Source of the DNA: a bacterium
GTDB lineage: Bacteria > Electryoneota > RPQS01
Reading direction: 5' to 3'
DNA: 64,000 nt
Assembly: GCA_016721565.1 (NCBI GenBank)
Contig: JADKHW010000005.1
Span: 20,670-84,669 of the forward strand
The translations under genes and the position numbers were made by a program. This document shows positions 42,401 to 52,582 of the stretch, piece by piece (positions within the stretch are counted from its first letter, which is position 1; each line of letters starts with the position of its first letter). The notes under the pieces are model-generated. The model did no database searches, was not told the origin of the DNA, and saw only the letters and a list, made by a program, of their open reading frames with translations.

Positions 42401-43680
42401 CGCAATTCGTTCTATTGGGATTGGTACGACCGCGACGCCGCAGGCAATCCGACTCACTATTACGACTGGAACAATTTACCCAACATCAATCTCGACAACC
42501 CCGAAACCACGCGCTATTACATCGATATGTGCAAGTACTGGGTCGAAGAATTTGACATCGACGGCTATCGTTGTGACGTGGCATGGGGACCCTTGCAGCG
42601 CTCACCTCAATTCTGGGTCGATTGGCGTCGCGAGTTGAAGAAGATCAAGCCTGAGTTCTTTTTGCTCGGAGAAGCGGGCGCAAGCGATTTCAATATCTTC
42701 ACGAACCGTTACGACCTTGCATACGATTGGGCTTTGCACCACGAAGGCGCCGCAGGTTTCTCGAATATGTTCCCCGCAATTCCCAATCTGACCAATCTTA
42801 CACAGCTTATTACGAATTACGGCTTCCCGTGGCCGGAATACAAGAACCCGTTCCGCTTCATGGAGAACCATGATGAGGCTCGTTACATCACTGTGAAGAC
42901 CCCCGCGCAGACGAAACTCGTTTCCGAATTGTTGCTCACCATTCCCGGCGTCCCGATGATTTATGCCGGCCAAGAAATCGGCGAAACCTCACAACGCGGC
43001 ACGATCAACTGGGGCAGCGATCCGAACGGAATGCTCTCGCATTACTATCGTTTGCTCAACGCGCGCAAGCGTTTGCCCGCCATGCGAGTCGGCGATTTTG
43101 ATTTATTGACCACCGACCAGCCCGGCCCCTGCTACGCATTCGCTCGCACCGGTGATGGCATGGACCCGATTGTCTTCTTGGGCAATTTCAGTTCGACTTC
43201 GCAGTTGGTCACGGTGAATCTTGATGCGAATCTGCTCGGCATTCATCCCGATTCGACTTACGTGGTTTCCGAAATCACAACCTCGACAAGTTTCACCCGC
43301 TTGGGTTCCGGAGCTAACCGGAATCTTCACCAGCTTGTCCGCTTACTCCGGTCGTGTGGGTGATTGGTGATTCGGCTTTTTTCGTTGATGCTGACGACGC
43401 GGTTCCCGCGATTCCGAAGTCAACTGAGCTGCTGACTCCCTATCCCAATCCGTTTAATCCGGTCGTCACCGTTCCATTTGAGCTTGCGAAATCGTCGCAC
43501 ATAACCGTGCGCATCTTCGATGTCTTGGGCCGCGAAGCCGCACGTTTAATTGACGATCAAATGTCCGCAGGCCGTCACGAGTTCGTCTGGGACGGTTCCA
43601 ATGTTTCCAGCGGTATTTATTTCGCCATGCTCCAAGCCGAAGGCGTCGTCCAAACTCGTAAATTAGTGTTGATGAAGTAA
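39471..43680 (+). CDS. Multi-domain secreted GH13 alpha-amylase with starch-binding modules and T9SS tail, frameshifted
   Basis: About 1403 residues. The ATG at 39471 follows GAGGTG and opens a signal peptide (MIRIAVLLLTFATSLMAQ). Domains in order: two CBM25-like modules (WWEPSAPRQGDLVTIYYDA; WWTPTDPQPGEEITVYYDA), a CBM48/20-like module (LNLAGAFNGWSTSANSLTN), a long glucodextranase-C-like region (FDDGDGYNAVDPRNDKIY), a PKD-like domain (STDPQNDPLSYQW), and a GH13 catalytic domain from about residue 855. The GH13 residues are visible: nucleophile in DGYRCDVAW (codon 42575), acid in LLGEAG (42671) and FMENHDEAR (42872). A T9SS tail follows (YPNPFNPVVTVPFEL). Indels near 41920 and 43315 split it. 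It probably cuts starch or glycogen outside the cell. Confidence 0.87.
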
Positions 43681-43681
43681 C

Positions 43682-46341
43682 GTGAAAGTTCGCATTGGTT
43701 TCATAGCACTTTTCTTCTGCTTTTGTTCGCTTGCATTGGTCAAACAATGCAGCCAACCGTTAAGGCAGGCGAGAACCGTCCGTTCTTAATTGCCAACCAG
43801 GAGTGGAACATATTTCTATGGATCAACCGGTGATGATTGGGATCAGGGCTGGATGGGATTATGGGTGAATCGCGAGCGCGTTGCGGGACCGATTGAGATC
43901 CTTGACAAGAATGCAAGGAACGGAAAATTTAATGAGGCAAAATTCAGTCGCAGCATCGGGCCATATGGCAATGGCGGGACCAGGAGTTCCTTTGATCGAC
44001 TTTGATAGGAGACGACGACACCTTTTCGCTTGTCCCTCTTCTGGATGATTAAAGATACTTCCACCTGATTGCTTTGAGCAATTGTTCTGGATGACTGGAG
44101 ATGAGTTAATTAGCGGCTGGATTCTGACGCCTTTCAGGGATGACCGTCTAGATTCAGTGGACTTGTATTGATCGCAAAGCTCAGCTTCTTCCTCCTCGCC
44201 GAAAACGATTCCCTGCTCTATGCCGGAATCCCGTGGTTCAATGAAGGCTGGGGACGCGATACGTTCATTTCACTGCCGGGTTTGATGGTCACAGGCCATC
44301 ACGACGTCGCGCGCAAATTGCTGATGCGCTTCGCCGGATGGATTGACCGCGATCCGAACAGCCCGAATTACGGCCGCATTCCCAATCGTGTGCGGCCCGG
44401 TGAAGATATCGCCTACAACACCGCCGACGGCACGCCGTGGTGGATGCGCGAAGTCTATGAGTACGGAATCTATTCGGGTGATTATTCGCTTTGGGATGTG
44501 CTGCTTTCCGACAGCGGCGCAATGCGCATTGCGCTCGATGCCGCAGTCTTAAGAAGTGATTCGCTCGGTTTTCTGATGCACGGCGACGCCGATACATGGA
44601 TGGACGCCGTCGGTCCAAACGGCGCGCACACGCCGCGCGGCAATCGCGCCATCGAGATTCAGGCCTTGCACTTCGCCGCCTTCGACAACGCCACACGCAT
44701 GACGCACAAAGTCAACCCGAAGTGGCGCGAGACTGCGGATAAGATCAAGCGCAACTTCTTGGCGAACTATCTCGCGCCGTCCAAAGATCATTTCTACGAC
44801 CGCTTGATGGCTGACGGCACGCCCGATACCACGATGCGGCCCAATCAGATGTTCGCCTTTACGGTTCCCTACACGCCGCTCGTGCCGCCGCAATTTGAAG
44901 CAACCGTCACCAAGAGTGTCGCGAATGAGTTGTTCTACGAGCACGGCGTCTTAAGTTTGAGTCCGCAGGATACCTGCTTCCATCCGTTTCACATGGATTG
45001 GCACTATCCCAAAGACGATGCCTATCATCAAGGCGTCGTGTGGGTGTGGAATTCCGGCCCCGCAAAGTCACTCTTGATTCGTCAAGGTCGAGGTGATCTT
45101 GCCTTGAAGATGATGGAATACGAATCGTGGTTCATGCGCGAGCACGGCATGGTCGGTTCCCTGCCTGAGTTGTTTGATGCGGTCAAACGCCCAGAGAACA
45201 AATACATCTTGTCGTCGGGCACTACCTCGCAAGCATGGAGTCTCGCCGAGTTCCTTCGTGCAACCTATCAGGATTTCTCGGCATTCGCCCAATGCTCTTT
45301 GGTCGCGTCGATCCGTTCTGGCTTTTCGCGCCGCGCATTCCTGAATCATGGGGCCAAGTGCAAACACGCGTGATTTGCGGCGGCACGCCGCTTTGGGTGA
45401 CAACCCAACAATTTGACGACTCGACGGTCATTGAATTGAAAGCTGAGTTTACGCCGAAAAATCCGCTTCCTGTAAAATTTTTCGATGTAGCACGCGGCAT
45501 CACCGGCGAAATCAACACTACCGAACCGCTGCACGTTGTCTATCGCCACAAAGATGGTTACATGCTCGTTGATGGCAAACCGACTGCGGAATACAAGCTC
45601 ACCGGCTGGCCCTATGACAAAGGTCCCCAAGACCTGAAGTTTGCTCCGCCCATCAAGAAGCTTGACTTCGCATCGTTAAAAGATCCCGATTGGAAAATGC
45701 TGACGGGCAAAGATATTCATTGCGATATCGAGTACTCATTGCTCATGGATAGAGTGACCGATCCGATTGGCGATGAAGCCTATACCTATCCGACCGACGA
45801 GAACTTCAAAGACGGCATCCTCGACCTGACGCAGTTTGAAGTACGCGACAACAAAGACAGCTACTACTTCGAACTCAAGACAGACAAACTACATCAGCCC
45901 GGCTGGCATCCTGAGTACGGATTTCAATTGACCTATGCCGCCATCTGTTTGCACACGAAGAGTTCACAGCGCACCGACGTTCGCGCGAACTCAAACTTAA
46001 CACTCGACACGCCCTTTGACCGCATCATCTATGTCGGTGGCGGAGTGCGTGTCGAAGATGGCAGTGGCAAAATAGTCGGTGAGTTTATTCCGCGCGACAA
46101 CAAAGATCAATTCGGCGACGTATCGATCTCAACCATTTCATTCTGCCTGCCCAAGTCGCTCTTTCCTGCTCGCGACGACAGTTGGAAATGGACCGTACTC
46201 TGCGGGGCGCAGGATGATCACGGCGGCGCGGGCATCGGCGAATTTCGAGCGGTAAACGCGGTCGCCGAACGCTGGAGCGGCGGCGGCAATACTAACAACG
46301 GTTCTAATATTTACGACCGGCTGAGCACTCTCGGCCAATAA
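43682..46341 (+). CDS. Exported glycogen-debranching-type (GH133-like) amylo-glucosidase, frameshifted
   Basis: About 885 residues. The GTG at 43682, just after the amylase, gives a signal-like start (VKVRIGFIALFFCFCSLAL). The N-terminal half is cut by several indels (about 43755-44165), with pieces such as GSTGDDWDQGWMGLWVNRE still homologous. The catalytic (alpha/alpha)6 domain is clear: WFNEGWGRDTFISLPGL, PNRVRPGEDIAYNTADGTPW, DADTWMDAVGPNG and GVVWVWNSGPAKSLL, typical of glycogen-debranching amylo-alpha-1,6-glucosidase. An indel near 45280 links TYQDF to LGIRPMLFGRVDPFWLF. The C-terminus (about 670-880) is a glucodextranase-C/DOMON-like domain (DLTQFEVRDNKDSYYFELK). It probably removes branch points before import. 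Confidence 0.8.
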
Positions 46342-46368
46342 CTTCCGTTTTCTTGCGAAGCATTATTC

Positions 46369-47442
46369 ATGGCAAGCATTGAACTGCGAAACCTTTGCAA
46401 ACAGTTCGACAAGACAATCGTGCTGCGCGACATCAGCTTCACCGTGCGTGAAGATGAATTTGTCGTGCTGGTAGGACCGTCCGGCTGCGGCAAATCCACC
46501 ATTCTCCGCTCGATTGCGGGCCTCGAAACGCCTACATCCGGCGAGATCTGGATCGGCGGCAAGAACATCACGAATATGCAACCGCGTGACCGTGACATCG
46601 CTATGGTGTTTCAAAGCTACGCGCTCTATCCGCACCTAAGCGTCTATGACAACATGGCGTTCGGTCTGAAGATGCGCAAGATCTCCTCCGAAAAAATCGA
46701 CAAGCGCGTCAAAGAGGCCGCCGTGTTTTTCGAGCTGAGCGAACTCTTGAATCGAAAACCCAAGCAGCTCTCCGGCGGTCAACGGCAGCGCGTAGCCCTC
46801 GGACGTGCCGTTGTGCGCAACCCCTCGGCACTCTTGTTTGATGAACCGCTTTCAAATCTCGATGCAAAACTGCGTGCCCACACTCGCACGGAAATTTCGC
46901 GCTTGCATAAGCGCTTGAAAACGGCGATGGTCTACGTCACGCACGATCAAATCGAGGCCATGACCCTCGGCGAGCGCATCGTCGTCTTAAAAGACGGCGT
47001 CATCCAGCAAATCGATACACCGCTGAACGTCTATCGCAAACCCTCAAACAAGTTCGTTGCCGGATTCATCGGCTCTCCGGCGATGAATTTCATTTCCGGC
47101 GCGCGCATCAATGGCGCGTTTCAAGCCGGCGCGCTGAATTTTGCCTTGCCGTCGACACTGGTATCCGACTGTCCCGACAGGATTACACTGGGCCTAAGGC
47201 CCGAACAAATTGTCGTCGGCACAAATTCAAGTTCCAAAGTCGGCTTCGATTTGAATGTTGACGTCGTCGAGCCAATCGGCAACGAACTACTCGTCTATGG
47301 CCGCATCGGCGAACAAGAACTTGTCGTGCGCTGTGACCCGCGCACAGAAGTTGTTCCCGATTCACGCTTACCCGTTTTCTTTGATCCGTCCGCCGTTCAC
47401 TACTTCGACGCGACAAACGAACGCTCGATTGTCCGCGATTAA
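46369..47442 (+). CDS. malK: Sugar ABC transporter ATPase (MsmK/UgpC/MalK type)
   Basis: 357 residues, intact. Walker A GPSGCGKST, Q-loop MVFQSYALYPHLSVYDNMAF, signature LSGGQRQRVALGR, Walker B ALLFDEPLSNLD and the H-loop VTHDQIEAM are all present. A C-terminal TOBE/regulatory domain follows (MNFISGARINGAF, LGLRPEQIV). It powers import by the MalF/MalG pair encoded 3.4 kb downstream, with the GH57 and MalE-like genes between. Its position inside the glucan operon supports maltodextrin as substrate, though this ATPase type can serve several transporters. Confidence 0.9.
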   Translation: MASIELRNLCKQFDKTIVLRDISFTVREDEFVVLVGPSGCGKSTILRSIAGLETPTSGEIWIGGKNITNMQPRDRDIAMVFQSYALYPHLSVYDNMAFGLKMRKISSEKIDKRVKEAAVFFELSELLNRKPKQLSGGQRQRVALGRAVVRNPSALLFDEPLSNLDAKLRAHTRTEISRLHKRLKTAMVYVTHDQIEAMTLGERIVVLKDGVIQQIDTPLNVYRKPSNKFVAGFIGSPAMNFISGARINGAFQAGALNFALPSTLVSDCPDRITLGLRPEQIVVGTNSSSKVGFDLNVDVVEPIGNELLVYGRIGEQELVVRCDPRTEVVPDSRLPVFFDPSAVHYFDATNERSIVRD

Positions 47443-47455
47443 CTTTAGGCTTGAC

Positions 47456-49666
47456 ATGCGACTCAAGATTCTCATTGCAATATTTCTTTTCTCGGTTTCT
47501 ATGGCGCGAGCAGGCAACCTCTATCTGAACATTATCTGGCATCAGCATCAGCCGCTCTATGTCAACCCCGAGACCGATGAACTAAGCGGCCCGTGGGTGC
47601 GCACGCACGCGACCAAAGATTATTATGACATGGCCGCGATGCACGAGAACTTTCCCGAAGTGCATGCGACCGTCAATCTCACATCGTCGCTCTTGCAGCA
47701 GCTTGAGCAGTACTATGTGAACCGCATGGGTTCGTTTCTGCGCACAAGTCCCGATGATGGTAAACGCGAAATCGATTCTGAAGGATATTTCGCAAGTGGT
47801 TGGAAGACCGACCCGTGGATCGATCTGGCCCTGAAGAACACAGAGAAATTCACCGATGCCGAGCGCGCCAAGCTTGTTAGTGAGCCGTGGAATGCCTTCG
47901 GAATCTCAGATGTGCAAATCGAGCACTTCCCCGAATATTCTGCACTGCGTAGCATTCCCAACGATCGCCTGACCACCGCTGACCTGCGAGATGTCAAAAC
48001 GTGGTTCTACGTTGCCCATTTCGATCCAGATTTTCTGCGCGGCACGTCAAACCTTGATGTTGATCTGAGCGACTTGGTCGAAGAGCGCGACGGACAATTC
48101 TTTATTCGCGATGGCAAACGCTTCACTGAGCGCGATGCCAACCGCGTTGTTGCCGATGCCGTGCGTGTCATGCAAGAGGTCGTGGCCGTTCACAGCCGGT
48201 TGTTGTCAAGCGGTCAACTCGAAATCATCACCACGCCGTTCTACCATCCGATTCTGCCGCTTCTGATTGATTCCGACGTCGCAAAAATCTGCCAGCCGAA
48301 TGCCGAGCTTCCGCCGCGTTTTGCCTATCCGCAAGATGCGCACGCGCAGGTGATTAAAGGCATGAACTTCTACGAGCAGCTCTTCAAGCGTCCGCCGCAA
48401 GGCATGTGGCCTGCCGAAGGTTCGATCTCGCCTGCTGCCGCTGACGTCTTCGCCGAGCACGGCGTCAAGTGGATCTGCGGTGACATGCACGTCTTGGATC
48501 GTTCCAAACCCGAAGGCCTCGATATTGCCAAGCCGTATCGTTTGAAAACTCCGTCTGGAGATATTGCCATCGTCTTCCGCGAGACTGTGCTCTCAGATCA
48601 CATCGGCTTCACCTATCAGAACATGGATCCCGATTCGGCAGTTGAGCATTTCACGAAGGAGATTGCGAAATACATTCCCAAAGACGGTGATCCCGACCGA
48701 TTGCTGACCGTTATTCTTGACGGCGAGAATGCGTGGGAGTGGTACCGTGAAGACATGGATGCCAAGCGATTCCTCAAAGGTCTCTATTCGCGCCTCACGT
48801 TTTTGCGTCAAGAAGGTTTTGTCACCTGCGTGCACCCGACCGAGTATTTTCGCGGCAATCCCGAGCGCAACATTCCCGCTCATCCCATTGAGAACCTGAC
48901 CGAGATTACAGAGCTGTGGCCCGGTTCGTGGATTAATGCCAACTACGACACATGGATTGGCGAACCCGAAGAGAACAAGGCTTGGGAGTATTTGTTGAAG
49001 ACACGGCAAGCGCTCGAAAAATCGCACCTCCCGCAGCCTGATCCGCGCGCACCGATGGAAAAGAGCATGCAAGGTGCCGCAATCTACAATGCCTACGAGT
49101 CTATGTATGCCGCCGAAGGTTCCGATTGGTTCTGGTGGTACGGCGCTGATCAAAGCGCGCCTGCCGGAGATCGTCCGTTTGAAGAAGCGTTCTTCTCACA
49201 CCTTCGCGCCGTTTATAAACACATGAAAGAAGCTGGAGTGCAAATCGCCACTCCGGATTTCGCTCCAATTCTGAGCCAAGCCAAGATCGCCACACAAGAA
49301 TCCGGCGGCGTCATGCAGCGCAATGTTGAGAAACGCACGGTTCGCTTCGAATGCGATGCACGCGCCGAAGTCGTACCCGATGCAATCTTCATCGTCGGCA
49401 ATCAAGAAGAGATCGCGAATTGGGTTCCGAACGTGAAGCGTTTACGCGACGACGGAGCAGCAGGTGACCAAATCCCCAACGACGGCATCTGGTCGCTCGA
49501 AATTGAGCTTCCGCTCGGCACCGAAGTCCAATACAAATTTACGAATTCCGGCGAAGTCGGCTCTTGGGCATCTGAAGAATTCCCGCATGCCAATCGCTCC
49601 TTCACCGTTGACTCCGATCCGGGCGAGCCCATTATTCGCCACGACGTATTCGGAGCGCGTGACTAA
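47456..49666 (+). CDS. Exported GH57 alpha-amylase/amylopullulanase with CBM20-like C-terminus
   Basis: 736 residues, intact. The ATG at 47456 opens a signal peptide (MRLKILIAIFLFSVSMARAG). The GH57 motifs are clear: NIIWHQHQPLY (region 1), MWPAEGSISP with the nucleophile Glu (region 3) and TVILDGENAWEWY with the catalytic Asp (region 4). The C-terminal 110 residues (about 625-736) are CBM20-like (VRFECDARAEVVPDAIFIVG, PLGTEVQYKF). It lacks any T9SS tail, so it is probably periplasmic. It starts 13 bases after malK and ends 1 base before the MalE-like gene. It likely trims oligosaccharides that have crossed the outer membrane. Confidence 0.88.
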   Translation: MRLKILIAIFLFSVSMARAGNLYLNIIWHQHQPLYVNPETDELSGPWVRTHATKDYYDMAAMHENFPEVHATVNLTSSLLQQLEQYYVNRMGSFLRTSPDDGKREIDSEGYFASGWKTDPWIDLALKNTEKFTDAERAKLVSEPWNAFGISDVQIEHFPEYSALRSIPNDRLTTADLRDVKTWFYVAHFDPDFLRGTSNLDVDLSDLVEERDGQFFIRDGKRFTERDANRVVADAVRVMQEVVAVHSRLLSSGQLEIITTPFYHPILPLLIDSDVAKICQPNAELPPRFAYPQDAHAQVIKGMNFYEQLFKRPPQGMWPAEGSISPAAADVFAEHGVKWICGDMHVLDRSKPEGLDIAKPYRLKTPSGDIAIVFRETVLSDHIGFTYQNMDPDSAVEHFTKEIAKYIPKDGDPDRLLTVILDGENAWEWYREDMDAKRFLKGLYSRLTFLRQEGFVTCVHPTEYFRGNPERNIPAHPIENLTEITELWPGSWINANYDTWIGEPEENKAWEYLLKTRQALEKSHLPQPDPRAPMEKSMQGAAIYNAYESMYAAEGSDWFWWYGADQSAPAGDRPFEEAFFSHLRAVYKHMKEAGVQIATPDFAPILSQAKIATQESGGVMQRNVEKRTVRFECDARAEVVPDAIFIVGNQEEIANWVPNVKRLRDDGAAGDQIPNDGIWSLEIELPLGTEVQYKFTNSGEVGSWASEEFPHANRSFTVDSDPGEPIIRHDVFGARD

Positions 49667-49667
49667 C

Positions 49668-50885
49668 GTGAAACCGTTTCTTCTGACGTGCCTGCTGTTG
49701 CTGTTTGGTTGCTCCAAAGACAACGGTATCACGCGCATTCAACTGTGGCATCAAATGCAGCCCGAGGACCGCGCCGTCTTGACGCGCGTCGTCGCGGCAT
49801 ACGATGCAAAGAACATCGCCATTGAAGTTGAAGTCATCTACAAAGAGACCGAGGAGCTGCGTTCAAATTATCAGTCCGCCGCGCTCGCAGGACTTGGTCC
49901 CGATTTGCTCTATGGTCCGTCCGATCAAGTTGGCCCGCTTGCCACGATGCAATTCGTTCGTCCGCTTGATGAGTATTTTTCAGCACAAGACTACGCTCGC
50001 TTCGATGAGCGCGCCGTTGTAAAATTCAAAGGCAAGACCTATCAGCTTGCCGACCGCATCGGCAACCATCTTGCATTGGTTTACAACAAAAAACTAATGC
50101 CTGTGCCGCCGCAAAACACGGATGAACTCATCCGCATGGGCAAAGAGGCTACCAAAGATCTGAACGGCGACGGTGTCACCGATCAGTGGGGCCTTGTCTG
50201 GAATTTCACCGAGCCGTTTTTCTTTGTCCCGTGGCTGTCAGGTTTTGGTGGTTGGGTACTCGACGAGAATGCAAACCCAACGTTGAACACCAAATCCGCC
50301 GCTAACGCATTTCGTTTCGTGCGTTCATTGCGTGACGAATACAAAATGGTACCGCCTGATTGCGATTACAACACCGCTGACGCGCTTTTCAAAGAAGGCC
50401 GTGCCGCTATGCTAATTAACGGCCCGTGGTCGTGGAGCGGCTACGGTGCCGCAGGTATTGACTACGGCATCGCACGCATTCCGCAAGTCACCTCAACCGG
50501 ATTGTGGCCCGCGCCGATGGTCTCGCCGTTAGGATATTCGCTTAATGTTCACAGCGACGGCAAAGAACTCGCCGCCGCAGTTGAACTGTTAAAATATCTG
50601 TTGAGCGACAGCGTCCAGCAACAATTTGTCGAAGCCACCGGAATTATCCCCAGCTCATTGGTCGTGCGAGCTGATTCGAATTACGTTTCACGTCCGCACG
50701 TTGCTGAGAGCTTGTCACAGTTTGAAGTCGGCAAAGCCATGCCCATCGTGCCTGAATTGCGCGCCGTGTGGGATGCCATGCGTTCGTCCTATCAAAGCGT
50801 GCTCGGCGGATATCTGACCCCCGAGGCCGCCGCTGCGAAAATGCAGCACGACGCCGAACAGAAGATTCGAGAGATGAATGAATAG
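49668..50885 (+). CDS. malE: Maltodextrin-binding lipoprotein (MalE-like)
   Basis: 405 residues. The GTG at 49668 is one base after the GH57 stop. The N-terminus is a lipoprotein signal (FLLTCLLLLFGCSKD, lipobox LFGC). The body matches family 1 solute-binding proteins (LWHQMQPEDRAVLTRVVAAY, GLGPDLLYGPSDQVGPL, FKEGRAAMLINGPWSW). A loop with NGDGVTDQ may bind calcium. It captures maltodextrin for the MalF/MalG permease. Its last codons overlap the permease start by 8 bases, so translation is coupled. Confidence 0.87.
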   Translation: MKPFLLTCLLLLFGCSKDNGITRIQLWHQMQPEDRAVLTRVVAAYDAKNIAIEVEVIYKETEELRSNYQSAALAGLGPDLLYGPSDQVGPLATMQFVRPLDEYFSAQDYARFDERAVVKFKGKTYQLADRIGNHLALVYNKKLMPVPPQNTDELIRMGKEATKDLNGDGVTDQWGLVWNFTEPFFFVPWLSGFGGWVLDENANPTLNTKSAANAFRFVRSLRDEYKMVPPDCDYNTADALFKEGRAAMLINGPWSWSGYGAAGIDYGIARIPQVTSTGLWPAPMVSPLGYSLNVHSDGKELAAAVELLKYLLSDSVQQQFVEATGIIPSSLVVRADSNYVSRPHVAESLSQFEVGKAMPIVPELRAVWDAMRSSYQSVLGGYLTPEAAAAKMQHDAEQKIREMNE

Positions 50886-51753
50886 AGATCGCAACTTTGC
50901 CATGTGGATGGTCGCACCCGCCGCTGTAGTCGTGGCGCTGGTGGTTATTTGGCCATTCCTCTACAATATCATTCTCTCGTTCTCCAACATGAGTCTCTTG
51001 CACATTCATGATTGGGAATTGATCGGCCCGCGCCAATACGAAAAGGTCTTCACCGACTCCACGTTTTACACCGTACTCGGCAAAACGATGATGTGGACGA
51101 TCTTCAATGTCTTCTTCCATGTCACCATTGGTGTTTCGCTTGCGGTCATCCTTCACGAAAATGTTCCCGGCAAGCGCATGTTCCGCACCCTGCTGATTCT
51201 CCCGTGGGCGATTCCAGCCGTCGTAACTGCCTTAACGTGGCGCGGCATGTTTCACTACGAATACGGCGCGGTCAACCTGATTTTGACCAAAGTTTTCGCT
51301 CAATCGCCGATTCAGTGGCTGAATGATCCCGTCGGCACATTTGCCGCATGTGTGATCACCAATGTCTGGCTCGGCTTTCCCTTTATGATGGTGGTCGCCC
51401 TCGGCGGTTTGCAAAGTATTCCCAAAGAACTCTATGAAGCCGCAATGATCGACGGCGCATCTTCATGGCAACGCTTCAAGACCATCACCCTGCCGATGCT
51501 TGTACCGGTTTTGATGCCGGCGATTATCTTAGGCTTCGTCTGGACGTTCAATAAAGTTGACATCGTCTGGCTCGTCTCAAACGGCGGCGAGCCTGCCGAT
51601 CAAACGCATATTCTTGTTTCGTATGTCTACCGCGCGGCGTTCAATCTCTATCGTTATGGCTATGCCGCCGCAGGTTCGATGATTATTTTCCTCTTGCTCG
51701 TGCTCTTTTCGGTAACATTTATGAAGCGGATGCGCGGCAAGGCGGAGGCATAA
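50878..51753 (+). CDS. malF: ABC sugar permease MalF-type
   Basis: 291 residues, intact, with six predicted helices (about 12-35, 75-100, 105-125, 155-180, 205-230 and 260-285). The EAA loop EAAMIDGASSWQRFKTITLP marks the ATPase contact. It overlaps malE by 8 bases and is followed by malG after 3 bases. It forms the inner-membrane channel together with MalG and is probably driven by the ATPase at 46369. It lacks the long periplasmic P2 loop of enteric MalF, as is common in this MalF/UgpA type. Confidence 0.9.
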   Translation: MNRDRNFAMWMVAPAAVVVALVVIWPFLYNIILSFSNMSLLHIHDWELIGPRQYEKVFTDSTFYTVLGKTMMWTIFNVFFHVTIGVSLAVILHENVPGKRMFRTLLILPWAIPAVVTALTWRGMFHYEYGAVNLILTKVFAQSPIQWLNDPVGTFAACVITNVWLGFPFMMVVALGGLQSIPKELYEAAMIDGASSWQRFKTITLPMLVPVLMPAIILGFVWTFNKVDIVWLVSNGGEPADQTHILVSYVYRAAFNLYRYGYAAAGSMIIFLLLVLFSVTFMKRMRGKAEA

Positions 51754-51756
51754 CAC

Positions 51757-52575
51757 ATGCTTAAGAAAAGTATTCTCTTCGTCGTCCTCTGCATCGTCAC
51801 GGTGCTCACGCTTTACCCCGTGCTCACCGTGGTTACGGTCTCCTTGCGCCCGGCTGACAGGTTGCTCTCTACTTCGCTTGAGATTATTCCTAAAGACGCG
51901 ACGTTCAACAACTATATCATACTGTTCACCGAACGCCCGTTCTTGCGCTGGCTGTTGAACAGCACACTCGTCGCCGCCGCAGTGACGATCTTCGCCACCG
52001 CACTCGCTTCAACAGCAGGCTACGCCTTCTCGCGCTTCCGCTTCCCCGGCTACAAAGTCGGTATGAGCCTCTTACTGATTACGCAGATGTTTCCGGCCAC
52101 GATGCTGTTGTTGCCGTTGTTCTTAATGCTCGCCAAGCTCGGCCTGATTAATTCTTATATCGGCTTAATGGTCGTCTATTCGGCCACAGCCTTGCCCTTC
52201 ACCGTCTGGCAGATGAAAGGCTATTACGACACCATCCCGCGCGAACTGGAAGAGGCCGCCATGCTCGATGGCGCAAGTCGCTTCAAAACGTTCTACCTCG
52301 TCATTCTCCCGCTCGCTGCTCCGGCGCTTGTAATCACTGCGCTGTTTAGCTTCTTAACCGCATGGAGCGAATACGTCGTGGCCGCGCAAGTTTTGTTGAC
52401 CGAAGATATGTACACGCTGCCGATTGGCCTGAAACAATTCCAATCGAGCATGACCACCGAGTGGGGTCTCTACGCCGCCGGTTCGATTGTCGTCAGTGTG
52501 CCCGTGATTTTATTGTTTATGAAATTGTCAAAATGGTTAGTCTCCGGGTTGACGCTCGGAAGTGTAAAAGGATAG
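51757..52575 (+). CDS. malG: ABC sugar permease MalG-type
   Basis: 272 residues, intact, with six helices. The EAA loop EEAAMLDGASRFKTFYLVIL and the C-terminal KWLVSGLTLGSVKG are typical of the MalG/carbohydrate-permease-2 family. It starts 3 bases after malF. The next gene, a large GH57-like protein, begins 7 bases downstream, which suggests a single transcript continuing through the enzymes. Confidence 0.9.
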   Translation: MLKKSILFVVLCIVTVLTLYPVLTVVTVSLRPADRLLSTSLEIIPKDATFNNYIILFTERPFLRWLLNSTLVAAAVTIFATALASTAGYAFSRFRFPGYKVGMSLLLITQMFPATMLLLPLFLMLAKLGLINSYIGLMVVYSATALPFTVWQMKGYYDTIPRELEEAAMLDGASRFKTFYLVILPLAAPALVITALFSFLTAWSEYVVAAQVLLTEDMYTLPIGLKQFQSSMTTEWGLYAAGSIVVSVPVILLFMKLSKWLVSGLTLGSVKG

Positions 52576-52582
52576 CCTGCAC

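Noticed and set aside
47456..49666. T9SS sorting domain sought at the end of the GH57 enzyme
   Set aside because: The protein ends in a CBM20-like domain with no YPNPFNP-type motif, so I place it in the periplasm.
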